From positions 3,949,755-4,013,754 of the forward strand of contig CM074806.1 in assembly GCA_037447605.1 (NCBI GenBank): a stretch of DNA of 64,000 nucleotides. The letters run 5' to 3'. The notes under the pieces are model-generated. The model saw nothing but the letters and a program-made list of their open reading frames with translations, was not told the origin of the DNA and did not search any database. The DNA is from Zygnema circumcarinatum. Taxonomy: Eukaryota > Streptophyta > Zygnematophyceae > Zygnematales > Zygnemataceae. Positions 35,801 to 49,444 of this stretch are shown one piece after another. Position 1 is the first letter of the stretch. Each line of letters opens with the position of its first letter. The position numbers and the translations under genes are program-made.

Positions 35801-38254
35801 GGATAACCAACACTTGAAATGTGCATTGAATCCAGATATGGCTACTATAGACTCCCTATATGCACCAGAAAGGAGCAGCTCTAATCCTACTTGAACTGAA
35901 AAACTCGACTATAATCTCATAGGAGGTAAGATGATGCTTTTGGCCTAATGCAAGATCACCCGACCACATACCACTCCTTGGGTGTATGTTGGTGCTCATG
36001 CAGTAAACGATCAAAACCACAATGTGCAGTGCTCCTAACAGAGCTACAAATGGTCAGAATTGGCCTGATATCATTATATCCCACCTCTGAGCCGTGCGTC
36101 ACAACCTCGTCGTAATGTTTAGTCTTCAAATAGCATGACATAAGGTTCACAAGACACGCCCGACGAAGGGCAATGGATTCTGATGAAACATGGCCTGCCA
36201 GATTCGTTTTTGCCTGCATCAAGCGTCAGACAAAGCATGGAGCAAAAGACGATGAGCTGCATCATGGAACTTATTGGACTCACACCGCTAATGCCTTTGT
36301 TATCCACGAACAAAGGAGCCCTTATCCCTTACGCAGGCAAACTGAACAACTAATAAGACTTGCAAGAGCTACCTTTCCATAGAAAAAACAGTTACATTTG
36401 TTGCAACTCTCCATCACCATTCACATTCCGGCTGAGACCCCACAACGAAGACAGCGGATGAGACAAATGAATGACTAGCATGCAAGGAATGCAAAAGGAT
36501 GGACGTCATCAACATACTCGTAAATACTTCTCCGCTGCTTCACCGTACTTCCCATCACCATGCAACTGGTTTCCCTGCAGCCACCAAAATTGCTCAGGAA
36601 TTTTTAGCGCTTACAAACTTGAAAATGGAAGCTCCTTCTGTTTCAACATCAGGACACAACCACGCACCCACGAAGTAAACGGCGAGATTTTATTGAGGAC
36701 TAACTCTTCCTTACTTAACCAATCTTTGCGATGTGTTTGCCACATTGCGGGACTCAATAACTTTTCAGCCCTTCTCAAAAATCAATCACTATTAAACTAT
36801 CAAAAAAGCGAACAAATCAAATTATAGTCGGTAACTATTCAATGCCTACATTTAACTTCCCAATTCTCTCAATACAGAATAGTACAAGTCTATTCAAGGC
36901 TAGACTAAATAGTTCTGCTAGTCTATTATTCTATTCCCTGCTTTTAAACCTGGCACAGCTGTTAAACCTTCACGGTCTCCAAACGTTGGCCAGGCTACAT
37001 TAGCTCACTCAAGCAGGAATAAGTTTCAATAGTTAAGATTCAAGGCCTCAGGTAAGCTCCCCCCACTGCTTGAAAGTTTTCAGTTCACCAAAAACGAGGC
37101 ATCATGTAAACAAAGACAAGCATTTTCTCACCGCTATTTCTGATTTTCACCTGATTTTTTAGAGAAGCAGCTGCATTGTACTCATATTGCCGCCTTTGAT
37201 TCATTACCCCGGCTGTTCCGGGCCCCATCTGAGAGCTCATTTGAGCAATCTGCTCGGGAGAAAGATTCTTCATTTGCTCGGCTGCGAGCTTCAAGTCTTC
37301 AGGTCTCATGTTCTTCATGTTCTCCATGGCTACTCGCATCATTTCCGGTGTCATCATCTGTCAAGAAAGCCATAACGACGACATTTATCAAACTTCTAGA
37401 TTCCTCGTGACTTTCACATAAGCAAAGAGCTGAATGAAGCTATGTCTACTTGATGAAGAAATTCATGCAGGAAAGGATGCAAGAATAGTAAGTATCTGAT
37501 GGCTTCGAGCAGGAGACTTATATCAGCCTTGAATGCAAAGACCTGAGAAACTCTTTCCAAAATAAGGCTCCTTATAGAAAGATGCCTTATTTGATTTTCA
37601 GCCTTTGCAGTATAGCATAATGATATCTGAGTGGGATATTAGAGATAAATATTGAGTATCTGTGGATTGATACGCTGTTCGGATCGTTGAAAACGACCTG
37701 GACTTGAACTTCATGCTAAGCCACGTTTGTTTGTATTCTGTTTTCATGATATTCTTCGTTTCTCCTTTTTCGCACCATGCATAAGTAGCTATGTGCACCG
37801 ACTACTTCGTGGTTTTGTGCTTATACGACAAGGGTAGTGCAGTCACATTCTAACGTTTTCATAATTCGTACTTCATGTTGCGTATCTATCAGCTAGCTTT
37901 ATCTGATATGTGTTTTTTACTGGTTGTATTGTGGCAGTGAAAAGTATGACGTAAGCTACTTTTTGGAAACGTCCTGAGCTGCATGGGGTGGTCTCTGGAT
38001 GCAAGGAATAAAACCAAATTTCCGGAAGCCAACAAAATATTGCCGGGGGTATCCATTATAAATAGGCAGAAAATGCCATCAGCACTAATAGCGCTATACA
38101 ACTCGATGTCAAAACAACTGGAAAACTGGTCAAAACAAGTAACAAGAGTAGAAATGAGAATCATAAAATTAACCACCTGCTGCATTCTCTGTATGTCCTC
38201 TGGTCGCATTCTTTTCATGTGCTCCTGTGCGGCTCGGATCATCTCTGGATCCAT
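32834..38254 (-). CDS. OEP61: OEP61/TPR7, tail-anchored TPR chaperone receptor
   Basis: Eleven exons: 38254-38177, 37357-37151, 36574-36518, 36213-36085, 35776-35699, 35409-35339, 34864-34794, 34527-34341, 34130-33686, 33302-33159 and 32977-32834. All are in phase, giving 536 residues. OEP61 docks Hsp70-bound precursors at the ER or plastid outer surface. Seen: Met-rich N-terminal repeats (MDPEMIRAAQEHMKRMRPED, MRPEDLKLAAEQMKNLSPEQ), three TPR-like helix pairs (GNQLHGDGKYGEAAEKYL, LVNLMSCYLKTKHYDE, NVKALYRRGQAYKEQGNL), the marker IIEDITEEE, more MSPE repeats, and a C-terminal membrane anchor (LLLLAVLVLLLAVVLHYLGY) ending four residues from the stop. The LYRRGQAY helix carries the basic residues of a carboxylate clamp. 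Length is close to the Arabidopsis protein. The gene is tail-to-tail with the TMX2-like gene. Confidence 0.94.
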
Positions 38255-39935
38255 GGCTGCTTCCAAATAGATACGTTGCAAGATAACCGCCAAATGGAAG
38301 CCGAACGGGGAGCCCAATCCACCTGAATTATATCAAAATTATATCTAATTTCCGCGTTTCTGATGCTCCTTCCAGAATTCAGAACAAATCATGCAAGAAA
38401 TCAGATGATGATGATGATCTGCAGATGTCTTCCTGATCTTTCACACCCGCGAAGTTCAGAATCACAAAAATAAGCGGAGGAGGCGGCTTCATGTTGAGCA
38501 GTCCGCTGTGACACGAGCCGTCAAACTGGAGCATGGAGCCGCCCGCCCTCGTCTCAAAATGCCGTTGGACCACCCACGCGCCGCGGAAGCATCTCCGCCG
38601 TCAGATTCGCGCTGAAGAAAGGGCGTCTCCTCGCCGTTGGATGGTTGCAAGCCCAGTGGGCCGTTGTTGGATCATGCATGTTAGACAAAGAAACGATTGC
38701 AGGAGATGTCTCTGCACCGTTGGATATTCCCTCTCTCTCTTTATATGTCTCTCCTGTGTTGGCTCTCCCCTCACAAACTTTTGGACGCTTTTGGAGAGCA
38801 GCTCTTCTATATTCACTTCAATATCCAAACAGCAGGAAAGAGGGTCCAAGAAAACTCATTTGGGATTTCAAAATGAAACGCATTTGAGAGAGTCCTTCAA
38901 ACTTCAAAGAGATAGTCATTTTTTCTGCACAGTCGATGTACAACAATTCCTCGCGGATACGACGCACACAGTCAGATCCCTCCCCCTTCTACATGTACAG
39001 AGAAGCAACTCCAACCAGAGCTTCACAAAGCAATGTCATGGCTTCTCTTTCGTTCCTAAGTCATTTGTGACTGGCTCCCCTTGGTTCTTCTACATGTAAC
39101 TTTTGACCATGTACATTTGATGGAATCGCCATCGTGAGATCAACGCCAAATGTCAAGGCTTCACCGAACCCTGAAGGCACTACACCAACCCAGGGCGCCT
39201 CTCAGAGCTTTGATGCCCTTCCCAGCCAGGTTTAAAATGTTCTATTCCTACAGCTACGTGGCCAATAGGCCGCCCCTCTCTACCATTCCAAGCCTGCACT
39301 CGGCCGACCGCCCTGCAATGTGGAGAGAAACATCCACGGTTGGCCGCCCTGAGCGAGGGCAGAACATCGCAAGTCATGGTGTCGAACCACGAGTCTCCAG
39401 ATGGGAGAATTCTCCACTGGTCCTTATTCTTCCTAGCACTATAAACATCTGTATACAAACGAAAGCCATAATTGAGATGTCCATCTCCATCGTCCAGCGA
39501 TGCAAAGTACATCGAGGATAATCATTGCTTCTCACTCCAACCACCACCCAGCTGCTGAACTTGCCGCACGAGCTTCAGGAGCCATACAATAGGCCTCGTG
39601 GTCAAAGGCTTTCGGCAAACACCATCACCTGCATCAGATGACACAAATGACGCTTGGTAAGGTCCTGCAAGCATCAGTTACCACGCATGCGGGGAGTAGA
39701 GTTGAATGTAAATCACAAACTATGAGAGATACGACCATTCACTCGCTCCGAGTATTCTTTCTGAAAAGGTTTTCCGGCTTTTCCATATGCCATCCAATCT
39801 GCAGAGGATAGAGTCAAATCCATGCATCACAACAATTTCGCAATAACAGTCCCACATTGATGCCATGGCACTGATTCTGTTGATTACAGGACAAGAATCT
39901 TCATCCCACGCAGTATTGAACACAGAAAGCTTCCA
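38255..39935. other. Intergenic region upstream of OEP61
   Basis: Contains one LINE-tail-like repeat (39053-39147). Open frames of 110-123 codons on both strands around 39150-39521 show no family signature I recognise and overlap each other, so they are not called as genes. A short ATG repeat (GATGATGATGATGAT) lies near 38404. Confidence 0.45.
39053..39147 (+). repeat. Dispersed repeat, LINE-3'-end-like, copy 2
   Basis: Shares CATTTGTGACTGGCTCC..TTGGTT with copy 3 (CTTTGCGACCAGTCC..GTGGTT), and then the common end CCATGTACATTTGATGG..TCGCCATCGTGAG. It is the shortest of the three copies. Confidence 0.65.
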
Positions 39936-42013
39936 TCAACTGTAATCCTGCCAGACAGGCTTCAAAGGCACCTTATTACAAACAGGGCAGTGCTTGCTAC
40001 GTTCCATCCATTCATAAATGCAGCTGAGGTGATAGTGGTGGCCGCAGTCAGTGCTGATCTTTGGATTCTCCTCAGTGTAGCCTGCGGAAAAGGAAGAAGG
40101 GAAAGAGGAGGGAAAAACTGGCGAAAATGAGTAGATTAACTAAGCAAAGCGTGGAAATTTGAAAATTAAAGGTTGGAATTGAGCATGAGCTGGAGCTGAT
40201 GCCTGAGTACACGCATACATGTCTCGGTCAGACTTCAAGCCCAAGCGTCACGAGGAAGGTTGACATAGAGACAAAACAAAACTCGAGACAGTATATTCAC
40301 AGTTGCTCCTGTCGCAAGTTTGTACACACAAACACACTGTACCACTCAATCTTTACTAGTGCATGAAGTGTAAAGAGGAATGGCACTGTGATTCAGGCAC
40401 TGTGTGCCTAGAAATTCTTCACTGGCCTAACAAACATCGAAACCGAGAATGACCAAATCCTTACCATCAAGACAAGTGGGGCAGCAGTCCTCATCAGTAA
40501 ATGACATGAATGAGTCCACCTTCGGAATCCCCGTCTTGGAGCCCACGTGGCGCAGATGCGGAGACTCGGGCCAATAGCTCCCCCCAGGTTCCATGCTCTC
40601 AGTTTCATCGCGAGCAGTTCCTCCTCGCCGTTGCAGCGCTGTCATGGCTTCTCCAGATTCACTGCACAAGCCAATTCAGAGCCACTTGAAGGCAGGGCAG
40701 AAGTATACAGTGTCCGATTGTCACATTGATCCAACTGCAGCATACCAGCAAGCTCAAAATAGAGATCTCTCAAGCACAAAACTTACCTGTTACGACGAAG
40801 AGGCTCTGTTTCACTAGCCAGATATCCAATACTTCCGCCTTTATCGCGTCGTGAAAGGCCCTCCCTTCGAGTCACGTATCGAGAATTGGAATCATAAGGA
40901 AGGGGCCGAGGGAGCGTCCGGAACGCGTCAGAAATACTGTCAATGGGGGCAGGCTGCAGGCCTGGGGATGGGAGAGGAGACAATGGGGACAGGCTTGGGA
41001 GGGAGGAGATGGGGGGCTCCCGTCCGTCGGATTGTCCGGAAAGTACAGCATACTGCAACACGGAACAGGGCACGGTTTGTTGAGAAGGTTTAGCAGGTCA
41101 CAAGTCGAACTCGATTAAGAGGCCAAGCCTCATACGAGACACTGAATACACTCTGCGAACTTTCACTTAAGTAGATGATTCAAATGGGATGGGAAAGGGC
41201 TGTACTAACTAGAGCATACAGGTTTTCAAATGAGGGACGGATTAGGAAGTTTATGCAGGCTATTCAAACATATTAGCATGCATGGCTGCTATCAAAATAG
41301 TCGGGGTGCTAAGAGCAGAAAGCTTTTCTAAAACCATTATCTCAGCCAGAGTTATCAACTGAAGCTTCCACACACATTTCAAAAAGGAACGAATCGTATC
41401 AAGAGGCCAACGTAGCCTTTCTCGCAATTGTGAAAAAGAAAAAAATAGCCAACTGCGCACTTGCACGCAATCATCTAGCAGAATGACTATGGCTGTTAAT
41501 GCTTGCATAAGCGGCCAAACACAGGAGCTAGTAGCTGGGCGGAAGCATTAATGACCTACAGGAAATGCAAAGCCACTAGACTCAATCATAGATAATAATG
41601 ACCATCCCTCTCACCAATGATTGCTCTCAGAAACCATGTATCCACTGCACGGTCTAGCATCCACATTACGCAAGACAGAAAAAACAATCGACCAGAGTCA
41701 AAACTGTCAACCGGATATAGAGAACTTTCAAACAATCATCGCCGGTGAGAAAGCACCATCTGTCCCAACCTCCATGTCCTATCATGCGAAAAACAGTGAC
41801 TGAGAGCTATTGAACGAAACACAGCCCCTCAATCAAAATCCAGCGATGTTCGCCAACGACAGTCATAGGGGCAATTTAGAATCGTACCAAGCGAAGAAAC
41901 CATCGCATACAACAACGCAAGCAGTAACAGTGCTGGAAGTGGGGCCCTCCTGGGAATCCTGCCATCTCCTCCAGCTCCTCGGGCCGCGGGCAGCATGAGC
42001 AGAGGCCCCCCAT
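39936..42013 (-). CDS. RING-H2 E3 ubiquitin ligase, RHB1A / At3g02290 type
   Basis: Four exons: 42013-41888, 40953-40787, 40661-40465 and 40081-39936, giving 211 residues. The RING-H2 runs from CCPTCLDG to CPVC with the Cys/His order C-x2-C, C-G-H-x2-H-x2-C, C-P-x-C, including YHLSCIYEWMERSKHCPVC. The middle has the family string RPLPYDSNSRYVTRREGLSR and SETEPLRRN. The N-terminus is MGGLCSCC, followed by further Cys pairs (CYCLRCC). Gly2 fits N-myristoylation and the cysteines fit palmitoylation or metal binding, so membrane attachment is likely. The protein should pass ubiquitin from an E2 to substrates that cannot be named from sequence. All phases agree; an extra small exon between the first two is not excluded. 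Confidence 0.9.
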
Positions 42014-44016
42014 GGCCACGGCCCACTGCTCGCGCCTCGCTCCCCCTCCAAACAGGGTCTCCAGCTGGCTCACTATCCCAATGTCGGGCTCAGGAGCTCC
42101 TTCAGCTCCTGCCAGCCCAACTGTTTCTCCTGCAACCTCTATCCTGCTATACTTTTTCAATCCTAAACTGTGAACCTCAATTGGTATACCCTAATTTCTC
42201 TCTCGAAATCGAGCTCGTCCTTGGTTCAGGCTAATCCAGCCTCCAAAAAAGGGTTCCTCTGTGCGAGACGACGGCGGAGAACGCTGATTAGGGCTGAGCG
42301 CTGGCAGCAAATTGTGGATGAGTACAATGAATGCTTCTTATAGGGTCGAGAACTGACGTGAAAAAACCAAGAAGACGAAAGTCTGCAGGAAAAAAGCAGA
42401 ACGCTACAGGCTTCCTAAGAAAGAAAGGTTTGCATAGTTTATTTGCACAAGCATCCAATTTGCCTCCTCTTTCCAAGTCTCGTTCACTTAGCTTTATTTC
42501 TAGCGAGCGAGGAAGTTGGAAACGTCATTGTATCTTTCTATTGCTGCTATTGCTGGTCGAGCAGGAGAGAGGAAGGTCGCAAGAGCATTACCAACAAAGA
42601 AAAAATGTTGAGAAGGTCTCACCTAGCTTAAGTTGGAGCTCCCTTCACTTTGACAAACTTCAAACACTCCAAAAAATGAAGGCATCCGCCACTGCTATGG
42701 TGTACGCCTCAAGATGCCACACACTGCCTCTTCCTCTACAACAGAAAAGTGTACAACCAGACATGGTTCGAGCGAAAGCTCAGAGGAGTACATGACAGAG
42801 GTCAGGCAGGTGCGAGGAAAGAGATGGAGGCGATGGACATGGCTTCTGGAAGACATACTGCAGCCTGCCTGCCTGCCTGGATGAGGGGGCTGCCCGCCAT
42901 GGCCGGAGCCGCTCGCTGGACATGAAAGGCCATGGCATGGCATGGCATGCCACTTGATGGAGAAAAAAAGCGCACGTCAATCACTATTCCAGATAACAGA
43001 AAACGTACATAAAGTACATTACCGTATAGTACGGTACCGTACAATATGTACGAATACCTGTGCAGTAACAAGCGTCGGTCATCCTACGGCCGTACACAAA
43101 CCTCGACGGCAGTTGGAAGGCGCGCCCAATTGAAGGCGCAACTTGCAACCGACAGACGACTGTACGGACGAAACCGTCGACAAACAATTGTTTCTGCCCT
43201 ACCGTTCCGGGCAGCCAAACAATAGTGTGGTCCGCTTGCACAAAATTCGCTGGTTCAACGAACCTGCCCCCACTGGCGCCCTGCCACGTGTTCACCGACT
43301 GACCGAAAACATTCAAACGTGCCTACGTGGTGACGTCCCACTGGACCAAAAAAGTCGGTTTGTCGGTAGCTTCTGAGGCGGTGTGGCGCCATTGTACCAG
43401 AGTTGAACTGTACGACTGGAGTTCCATGAACAATTTGAGGACAGTTACAGTAAAAAAATTCAACATGTAAATGGATAAAAGCCCATAGTGGCGAACAGGA
43501 GAGCGTCACATGACATGTAGAAAGCGGAGTTCCATACATTCCCAGTTCAGTGTACGTTTTATAGTTTACAGGATGTCATAAACGGAGCTATCGCTCAAAA
43601 TAACAAAACCTTCAAGGCCTGTAATTGTGGGACACTTTTGGCGACAGAAGTCGTCCAAAGGCCCTTAGAGCAGACCTAGATTACAGAACGTGGATGGGTT
43701 GCGGATTTCATCTGACAAACAGGGCAAGTTTGCGAAGGGTCCTGCCGATTTCTATGTCCGCCACTGCTTCGATATCTTCTCCCCTTCCCTCTCCCACGAC
43801 TTCGGCGTTTCCCTTCGACACAAAATTAAGGCACGAATTCAAAAATTTGGTGAACAAAGGGGTGGGAGGACGTCACGTCACATCACGTGCATTCGCATTG
43901 GTGAAGACAATAAAGAAGATGCGATTCGCATGTCTTCCCTTTACCATTTCCCCTGTCCCCTTCCCTACACTGCCTCCCCCCCCTTTCCATGGCTTCCACT
44001 GCCACCATGCCGCACA
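42014..44016. other. Intergenic region between the RING gene and MAP1A
   Basis: No coding exon was recognised. A TACGG/GTACGG-rich patch lies at 42995-43060, similar in composition to the core of the 28-bp-TIR elements but without their ends. GGCAT repeats occur at 42932-42949, and CACGTG lies in TGCCACGTGTT near 43280. Confidence 0.45.
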
Positions 44017-46813
44017 TTACGGCTCCAGCCATGGGAACACCGCCGGTGATGTTGGCAGCCGGGCAGTCAACACTTCACATCCGTCTTCTGTCACCTGCAG
44101 TGCACAAACCATGGAAGTCTCCCTTTAATGTCACCATACAGTCGTTTTCTCGAACAAAAAAACACATTAAAAGGGATTGTAATCACGTCTTTGCAGACTG
44201 ATCATTCAAATTCCTCCCACTTTCTTAAAAAAGTAGCGATCACAAGCATGGAGCTGCCTCCCACCACCAGCGTGTGTTCAAACTGAGCACTTCGTTGCCC
44301 GTCAGCAGTAACGGCAGTCCAACCGTCAGGCCACATGCGGTCCCTCCACACTCCTGCCATTCAAAAAGGAAAACACAATCTACTTCAGCCCCTCCCACTT
44401 CTCTCTCCTTCTCCTCCCCCCTCCCCTCCTTCCCACTCTCGCGCAGCCTGTCCCTTTCTTCCCTTCTCCCTCACCTGTCTGCTGAAATAAGGAGGGCCAC
44501 AAACTTTGGATTAGCAAACAGTACCTGCATTAATCATCGGCTCAATGGTAAACGTCTGTCCGGCCTTCATCACTCCCACTGCTTTATTTCCTGCAAGACT
44601 CAAACGCACCCCCCTGCCCTCCAAAATGACACACAAAAAAAAAGGGTGCCAATACCCACGATCAAGAAAAAGCCTGCGTCCCACCCATGCGCCATTTCTC
44701 TGCTCTTCCATTCCTTCATTTCTGAGATTGTGATTTCCTGCTGAAGCAAAAAGCCGATAGCCCAAAGGGTCTGATCACTCCCAAAAAATAACCATCAAAC
44801 AACTCCAAACTAGTTTTGCCAAACTTAAGTACTCTAATCCCCCAGGGAATGGTTTGATTCCTACGAGCATAGTGGGGAATGTTAGGGGCACAATGGAAAA
44901 GTTCGCCAATTCCGTGACCACAGTATGACTTCACCTGCAAAATGCCTCCCTTCCAGCGCTCAGAGCTTGACAGCAAACTGATCAGAATTCAACTTCGTAC
45001 AGGATGTTTAGGATGCATGATAATGAATCGATTATTTAGTACAATTGACCCGAAACTTTCTTTCACATGTTAAATTTCCTGCCGGTACGGCGGGACTACT
45101 GACCACAGAGAGACCGGCAAGTGCTGCATGGCGACTGATGACTTCACCGACTTCACGAAAACGAACTCCGGGCTTTACTGCAGACAACCGATTAACAGGA
45201 TCAACGGAGACGATCTTTAAGTTCAAGAGGAGCTTGGGGTTACCGGAATTTATGGTCTTGAATTTTGTGAAAGTTTTGGTTGCTGAGACCATGCTTTATT
45301 TTGTAGCAACCCTATTCACTACAAGAAATGCCCGCTCCTAGGATGCTCCTTTGGATGATACTAGAACACCCTTACGGTGAGATTGAGCAGTTCTTGCTCA
45401 CGTTTGTGCGCCAAGATCATACTGTCAGAGACTTCAGATATCTCCAGAATTCAGATATTTAGAAATTTACAGGAAATTTTCATGGAGCTCTCTTCCCAAT
45501 ACCTTCAAAGAACAACGCTACCTAACACTATGTAGGCCAAATCTAACATAAAGGGATCGCGTGTTTTACTTATTCTGCAGGTTGTCTGATATTGCACTTA
45601 CTTTTAAGTCGGTTATAGAATCCGTGCCAAAGTCCACGTACCAATAGCAATGGCCTTCTCCAAACATTCCAACGATGTTTTCACCAGGTGCTGAGAACCT
45701 TCGTTTGCTTTTCCCACAATGTAAGTCTCATTCAAATCTCCTGCAAACCCAGTTGACAACCTAGTCCATTGGAGTTAAGCACATATCAAAGTAGAGAAGA
45801 CGAGTTTGACCAAACAGAGTAAAGGAGAGAGAGGTTACCATGACAACCATTGAGGTACACTGTTACGTCCACATTTACAATATCTCCATCCTCCAGTAAT
45901 CTGCATTTCCGTCTCCCAATTCAGTTGCTTGCGCCTTTCATGCTTATCAGCTAATAACCAACTCAGGAACAGAGGTTAAGAAGTGGGTGGGGGGCAAGCC
46001 GGAGAGAGGGAGTGAGGGGGAGAAGAGGAAAGAAACTGAGGGAGGGGAGGAAGAATGGATGGAGAACCGGATAAGGCATGGGTAGAGAGACGGAAAGGGG
46101 GAGAGAGAGAGCGAGTGCAGAGGTCGGACGGCAAGTCCTTGACGAGGATGAAAAGAGAGAGAAAAGAAGGTGGGGGAGGAAAGAGTCAGAAGGAAGAGAG
46201 AGAGAGAAGGAGAAAGAGTTCGAGAGGGCGAAAGTGAAAGAAGTACGAGTGGAGGCGTGCTGAGAACAGGAAAGGAAAACCAAGCCATGCGGGGCCGGAG
46301 AAGGAGGGGCAGAAAGAAAGGGATAAAGGAAAGGGTAAAGGGAGAAAAGGGTAAAGTCAAGAGAAAAGAGGCGAGCTTTTACCGTGCATCAGGGATACCG
46401 TGACAGATGACTTCATTTAGAGACCTGCGAATGCCCTCATTGTCAATACTTCTTCTTATAAACTCTCAAATTAAAAAAGAGTCTGCAGAGAGGGACTAGG
46501 AGGCTGCAGGCTGAAGGCGGGAGAGTGCCCTACGTGCAACATGACTTTGGAAAAAAATAGTAATTTAGGGGTGAAGGGTATCCTCCTGCAAAAAGAAGAA
46601 TAAGTGCCCTTCCCGCTGTCAGAAAAATCATCTGTACAAACACAACTTTTCCGGCCTCAAAATGAATGATGCAGTGAAGGTTTCCTCTCCACCTGCAGCT
46701 ATGGTGGCCTCGTGAACTATTCTGTCGATCTCGTCGGTACTCACTCCCGGTCTGATGGCTCGTGCAGCCGTGTCGAGGACCTCTCTTGCAACCTGCCGCA
46801 AATTTGGGGGAAG

Positions 46814-46845
<32 letters not shown>

Positions 46846-49444
46846 AAACGAGAGAGGAACGACAAGGTTTCAGAGGGAGACACAAACCAATGGCCTGCAT
46901 CGAATGAAAGCGAGCAGAAGAGAACCGAGCGAGGATGAAGCAGATGAGGCTACTCGCTTTGTTTGATCCGGTTATGAATTCATAAAGCCGTTATGCGTCC
47001 CATTTTTTCCCTTGTCCCGCCGTATAGAACCCTTGCTCGAAATAAAAAGCATGAACAGACATAATTTGGGGTTGAGTGAGAGAGGTCTTACTCGACAAGT
47101 TTTCCGTAGCCGCTCAATCTGCTCCGGCGTTTTGATCTGGCAAAAATAGAAAATCAAATTTCAATTACTCATAAATTTGAATACTATCTTCACCCGTATT
47201 GAAAGTTTTTTGGCCCTCTAGCCTGCTCCTGCTTTGCTGAAGGTGCATCCAGCTCAAGAACAGGAACAGGATTAATTCACTAACAAGAAAGAACAATATT
47301 ATGCATTGAGTTTTTCTCCCCTTTCCTGCAGTCCCTCTCCCACTCTCTCTCCTCCTACCACCTGCCGCTGTCCATCTCCCCCACTTTCCTTCTTCTCCCC
47401 TTCCTCCCTCTTCCGCTCCTCCCCTCCGTCTCCCACTTCCTCTTCTCGTCATTCGCCGTAAGCTTACCTCTACACTGTTTTGCCACGGACTGCTCGGTTC
47501 CACCACAGGCCTTCCCTGCAGCCATCATCAGTCCATGAAAGGGCACAATCAATCAAACTGCAGACACGTCATCGCAGTTAGTAACCCAGAACGTGGGCAT
47601 TGCCTTGAGACTAAGGCGTACATATGCTGTAAATTGCTAAGGCTTTGGTTGAGGGAAAACGGCTTGAAACCATTCCACAAGAGATAAGTGAACGCACCGT
47701 TGATGCCCAGTCGGGTCTCTGAATGTGGAGAGGTACAGATCGCCGAGGACTAATTGGATAAGGTCTTAATTTCCTGGAAACCCACACTTGCACTACAAGT
47801 TACTACAGGAATTCTGCAACAAATAGCTTCAGCCAAATCAAGGATTCACCTCGAAGTTCGTTTCAGCAATTCTTAAAGGTTAGCTTGAGATGAAAAAACT
47901 CACGAGACTTGCTCCAACAACAGGCAGTGAAGAGAGAAGATACATCAAGCAGTTGTGAAAAGTTAAGTCAGATGCACGAAAATCCTAGCTCGAACAGGCA
48001 AGAAGAGGGTAACAGGACGTTACCCAGTCCAGTCAAAGCTGGGCATTACATCGGTCCGGCTCTGTCCTTTCCTAAGGGGGAAAAGCCAACCCTGAGATAG
48101 TGCTACAGCTGCTGCATCATCCTGTGTGGGAATATCCACCACTGAAGGGGCTTTATGAACCCCTTTATGGCCACCCCAAGCAGCTTTGAAGCAGTCTTGA
48201 GAACTGCAGAGAACCCGGAAAGGCCATGTAATTGATTAGGCATCAGCAGATATTTACAAGACTTGAGCTAATTTCGAATCTGTTTCTGTTGCAGTCACTG
48301 CAAACACTCATACCTCAAGACTATTCTGCGTTAAGAGCAACTGTGATAGCCCTGTGAAATAAAAGGTAGTTGATCAATGGCACTCCACAAGTAAATTTTC
48401 ATAGTCCATATTAGCTCAGTTTCAGGAGGATGTGAACCGCTAGAGCATGTGTTCCATGAAAAAAAAAAAACTATTTCTAATAGACGATGACAACGGGTCC
48501 AGATTTTGGTAAAAGTGAAGCACACTTCATGTCGAGGTCATAGATATGCATAGTCAATTCGTAAAATTAGGACATAATCGATTTGCAATGTGAATAACAA
48601 GCAGAATGACACCAAATAGCAAGCAATTATGTTAGACAATGACCTAAAGTTGTAGACTTCGGTTGTTCAACACTAAAACAACTACTTTTCAATGACTTCT
48701 ATCTATGGATAACAACGCCAAACCCTCAAGTCTTCAGCATTTATTTATTTTCTACGTCAATTCGCTACATCGATGACCCCTATTGCCGTATGTATGGCTG
48801 CTTGTGGCCGCCTAAGCATCTGTAGATAAGTTCCTCCAGTTTAAACACGTCAACACCTAAACAAAAACCAAAAGTGCAAGCCAATATTCCGCTAAAGCTG
48901 CCACTTAGTGTCTAAAAGGCCTTTACAGTGCGTGAAATAAAAAATTCAGCTGACCGAAACCAGGAAGGAAACTAGAAATCAAGCTGCTTGCCATCTACAA
49001 ACTGCAGAATTCTCCGCTTTCTCATTAGTCATAAGGTAAAAGTTGACAACTGGCGATTCCAATATCCAAACGATGAGCTCTTATGGCTGTTAAGTTAGAG
49101 CAAGAAACGGGAAAAACGACGGAACAGAGTTCCACGCAATTCACATACCAAAAGGCAGCGTTGGCACGCGGCAGCTTGAGTTCCAGACACTTGGGACACC
49201 TGCACAGAAGACGAAATTCATGAGCAATTGAAAAAAATAAAAAAAATTGCGGTTTGATGGCATCGCCAGATGTGATAGCCCTACAACGCCAACAATTCAT
49301 CCAAAAGCGGTCGATTGCGAAGGGCCAGCCGTGGCGAGAGAGGGCATTGCAAGCGAAGCAGAGCGCGAAAGCTTACTGAAGGCGGGCAGGCTTGCTGCAG
49401 CGCACGCATCCGAGGTCGTCTACCTCCGAGGCATTGTCTGCCAT
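44017..49444 (-). CDS. MAP1A: Methionine aminopeptidase 1A (type I, zinc-finger N-terminus)
   Basis: Sixteen exons: 49444-49377, 49199-49149, 48203-48024, 47773-47698, 47515-47468, 47136-47092, 46792-46693, 46585-46534, 46424-46383, 45900-45839, 45740-45642, 45177-45104, 44934-44865, 44590-44525, 44353-44265 and 44094-44017, giving 399 residues, about the Arabidopsis length. The enzyme removes initiator Met in the cytosol. The N-terminus has paired Cys (CVRC, CPKC, CSQDC) and His of the ribosome-binding zinc fingers. Catalytic blocks: [18 protein letters not shown] and GDLNETY (metal Asp), [20 protein letters not shown] (metal His), TFTIEPM and QFEHTL (metal Glu). The last exon ([13 protein letters not shown]) lies 170 bases beyond the previous one. 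Reading through exon 15 would give an unrelated tail, so the spliced form is preferred. Confidence 0.95.

Noticed and set aside
39150-39521. Overlapping open frames of 110-123 codons on both strands
   Set aside because: No family signature, no supporting exons nearby, and the two strands compete for the same bases.
44202-44264. MAP1A ending by reading through exon 15
   Set aside because: Would give a tail unrelated to the family. A GT donor at 44264 leads in phase to an exon at 44094-44017 encoding the conserved [13 protein letters not shown] end.
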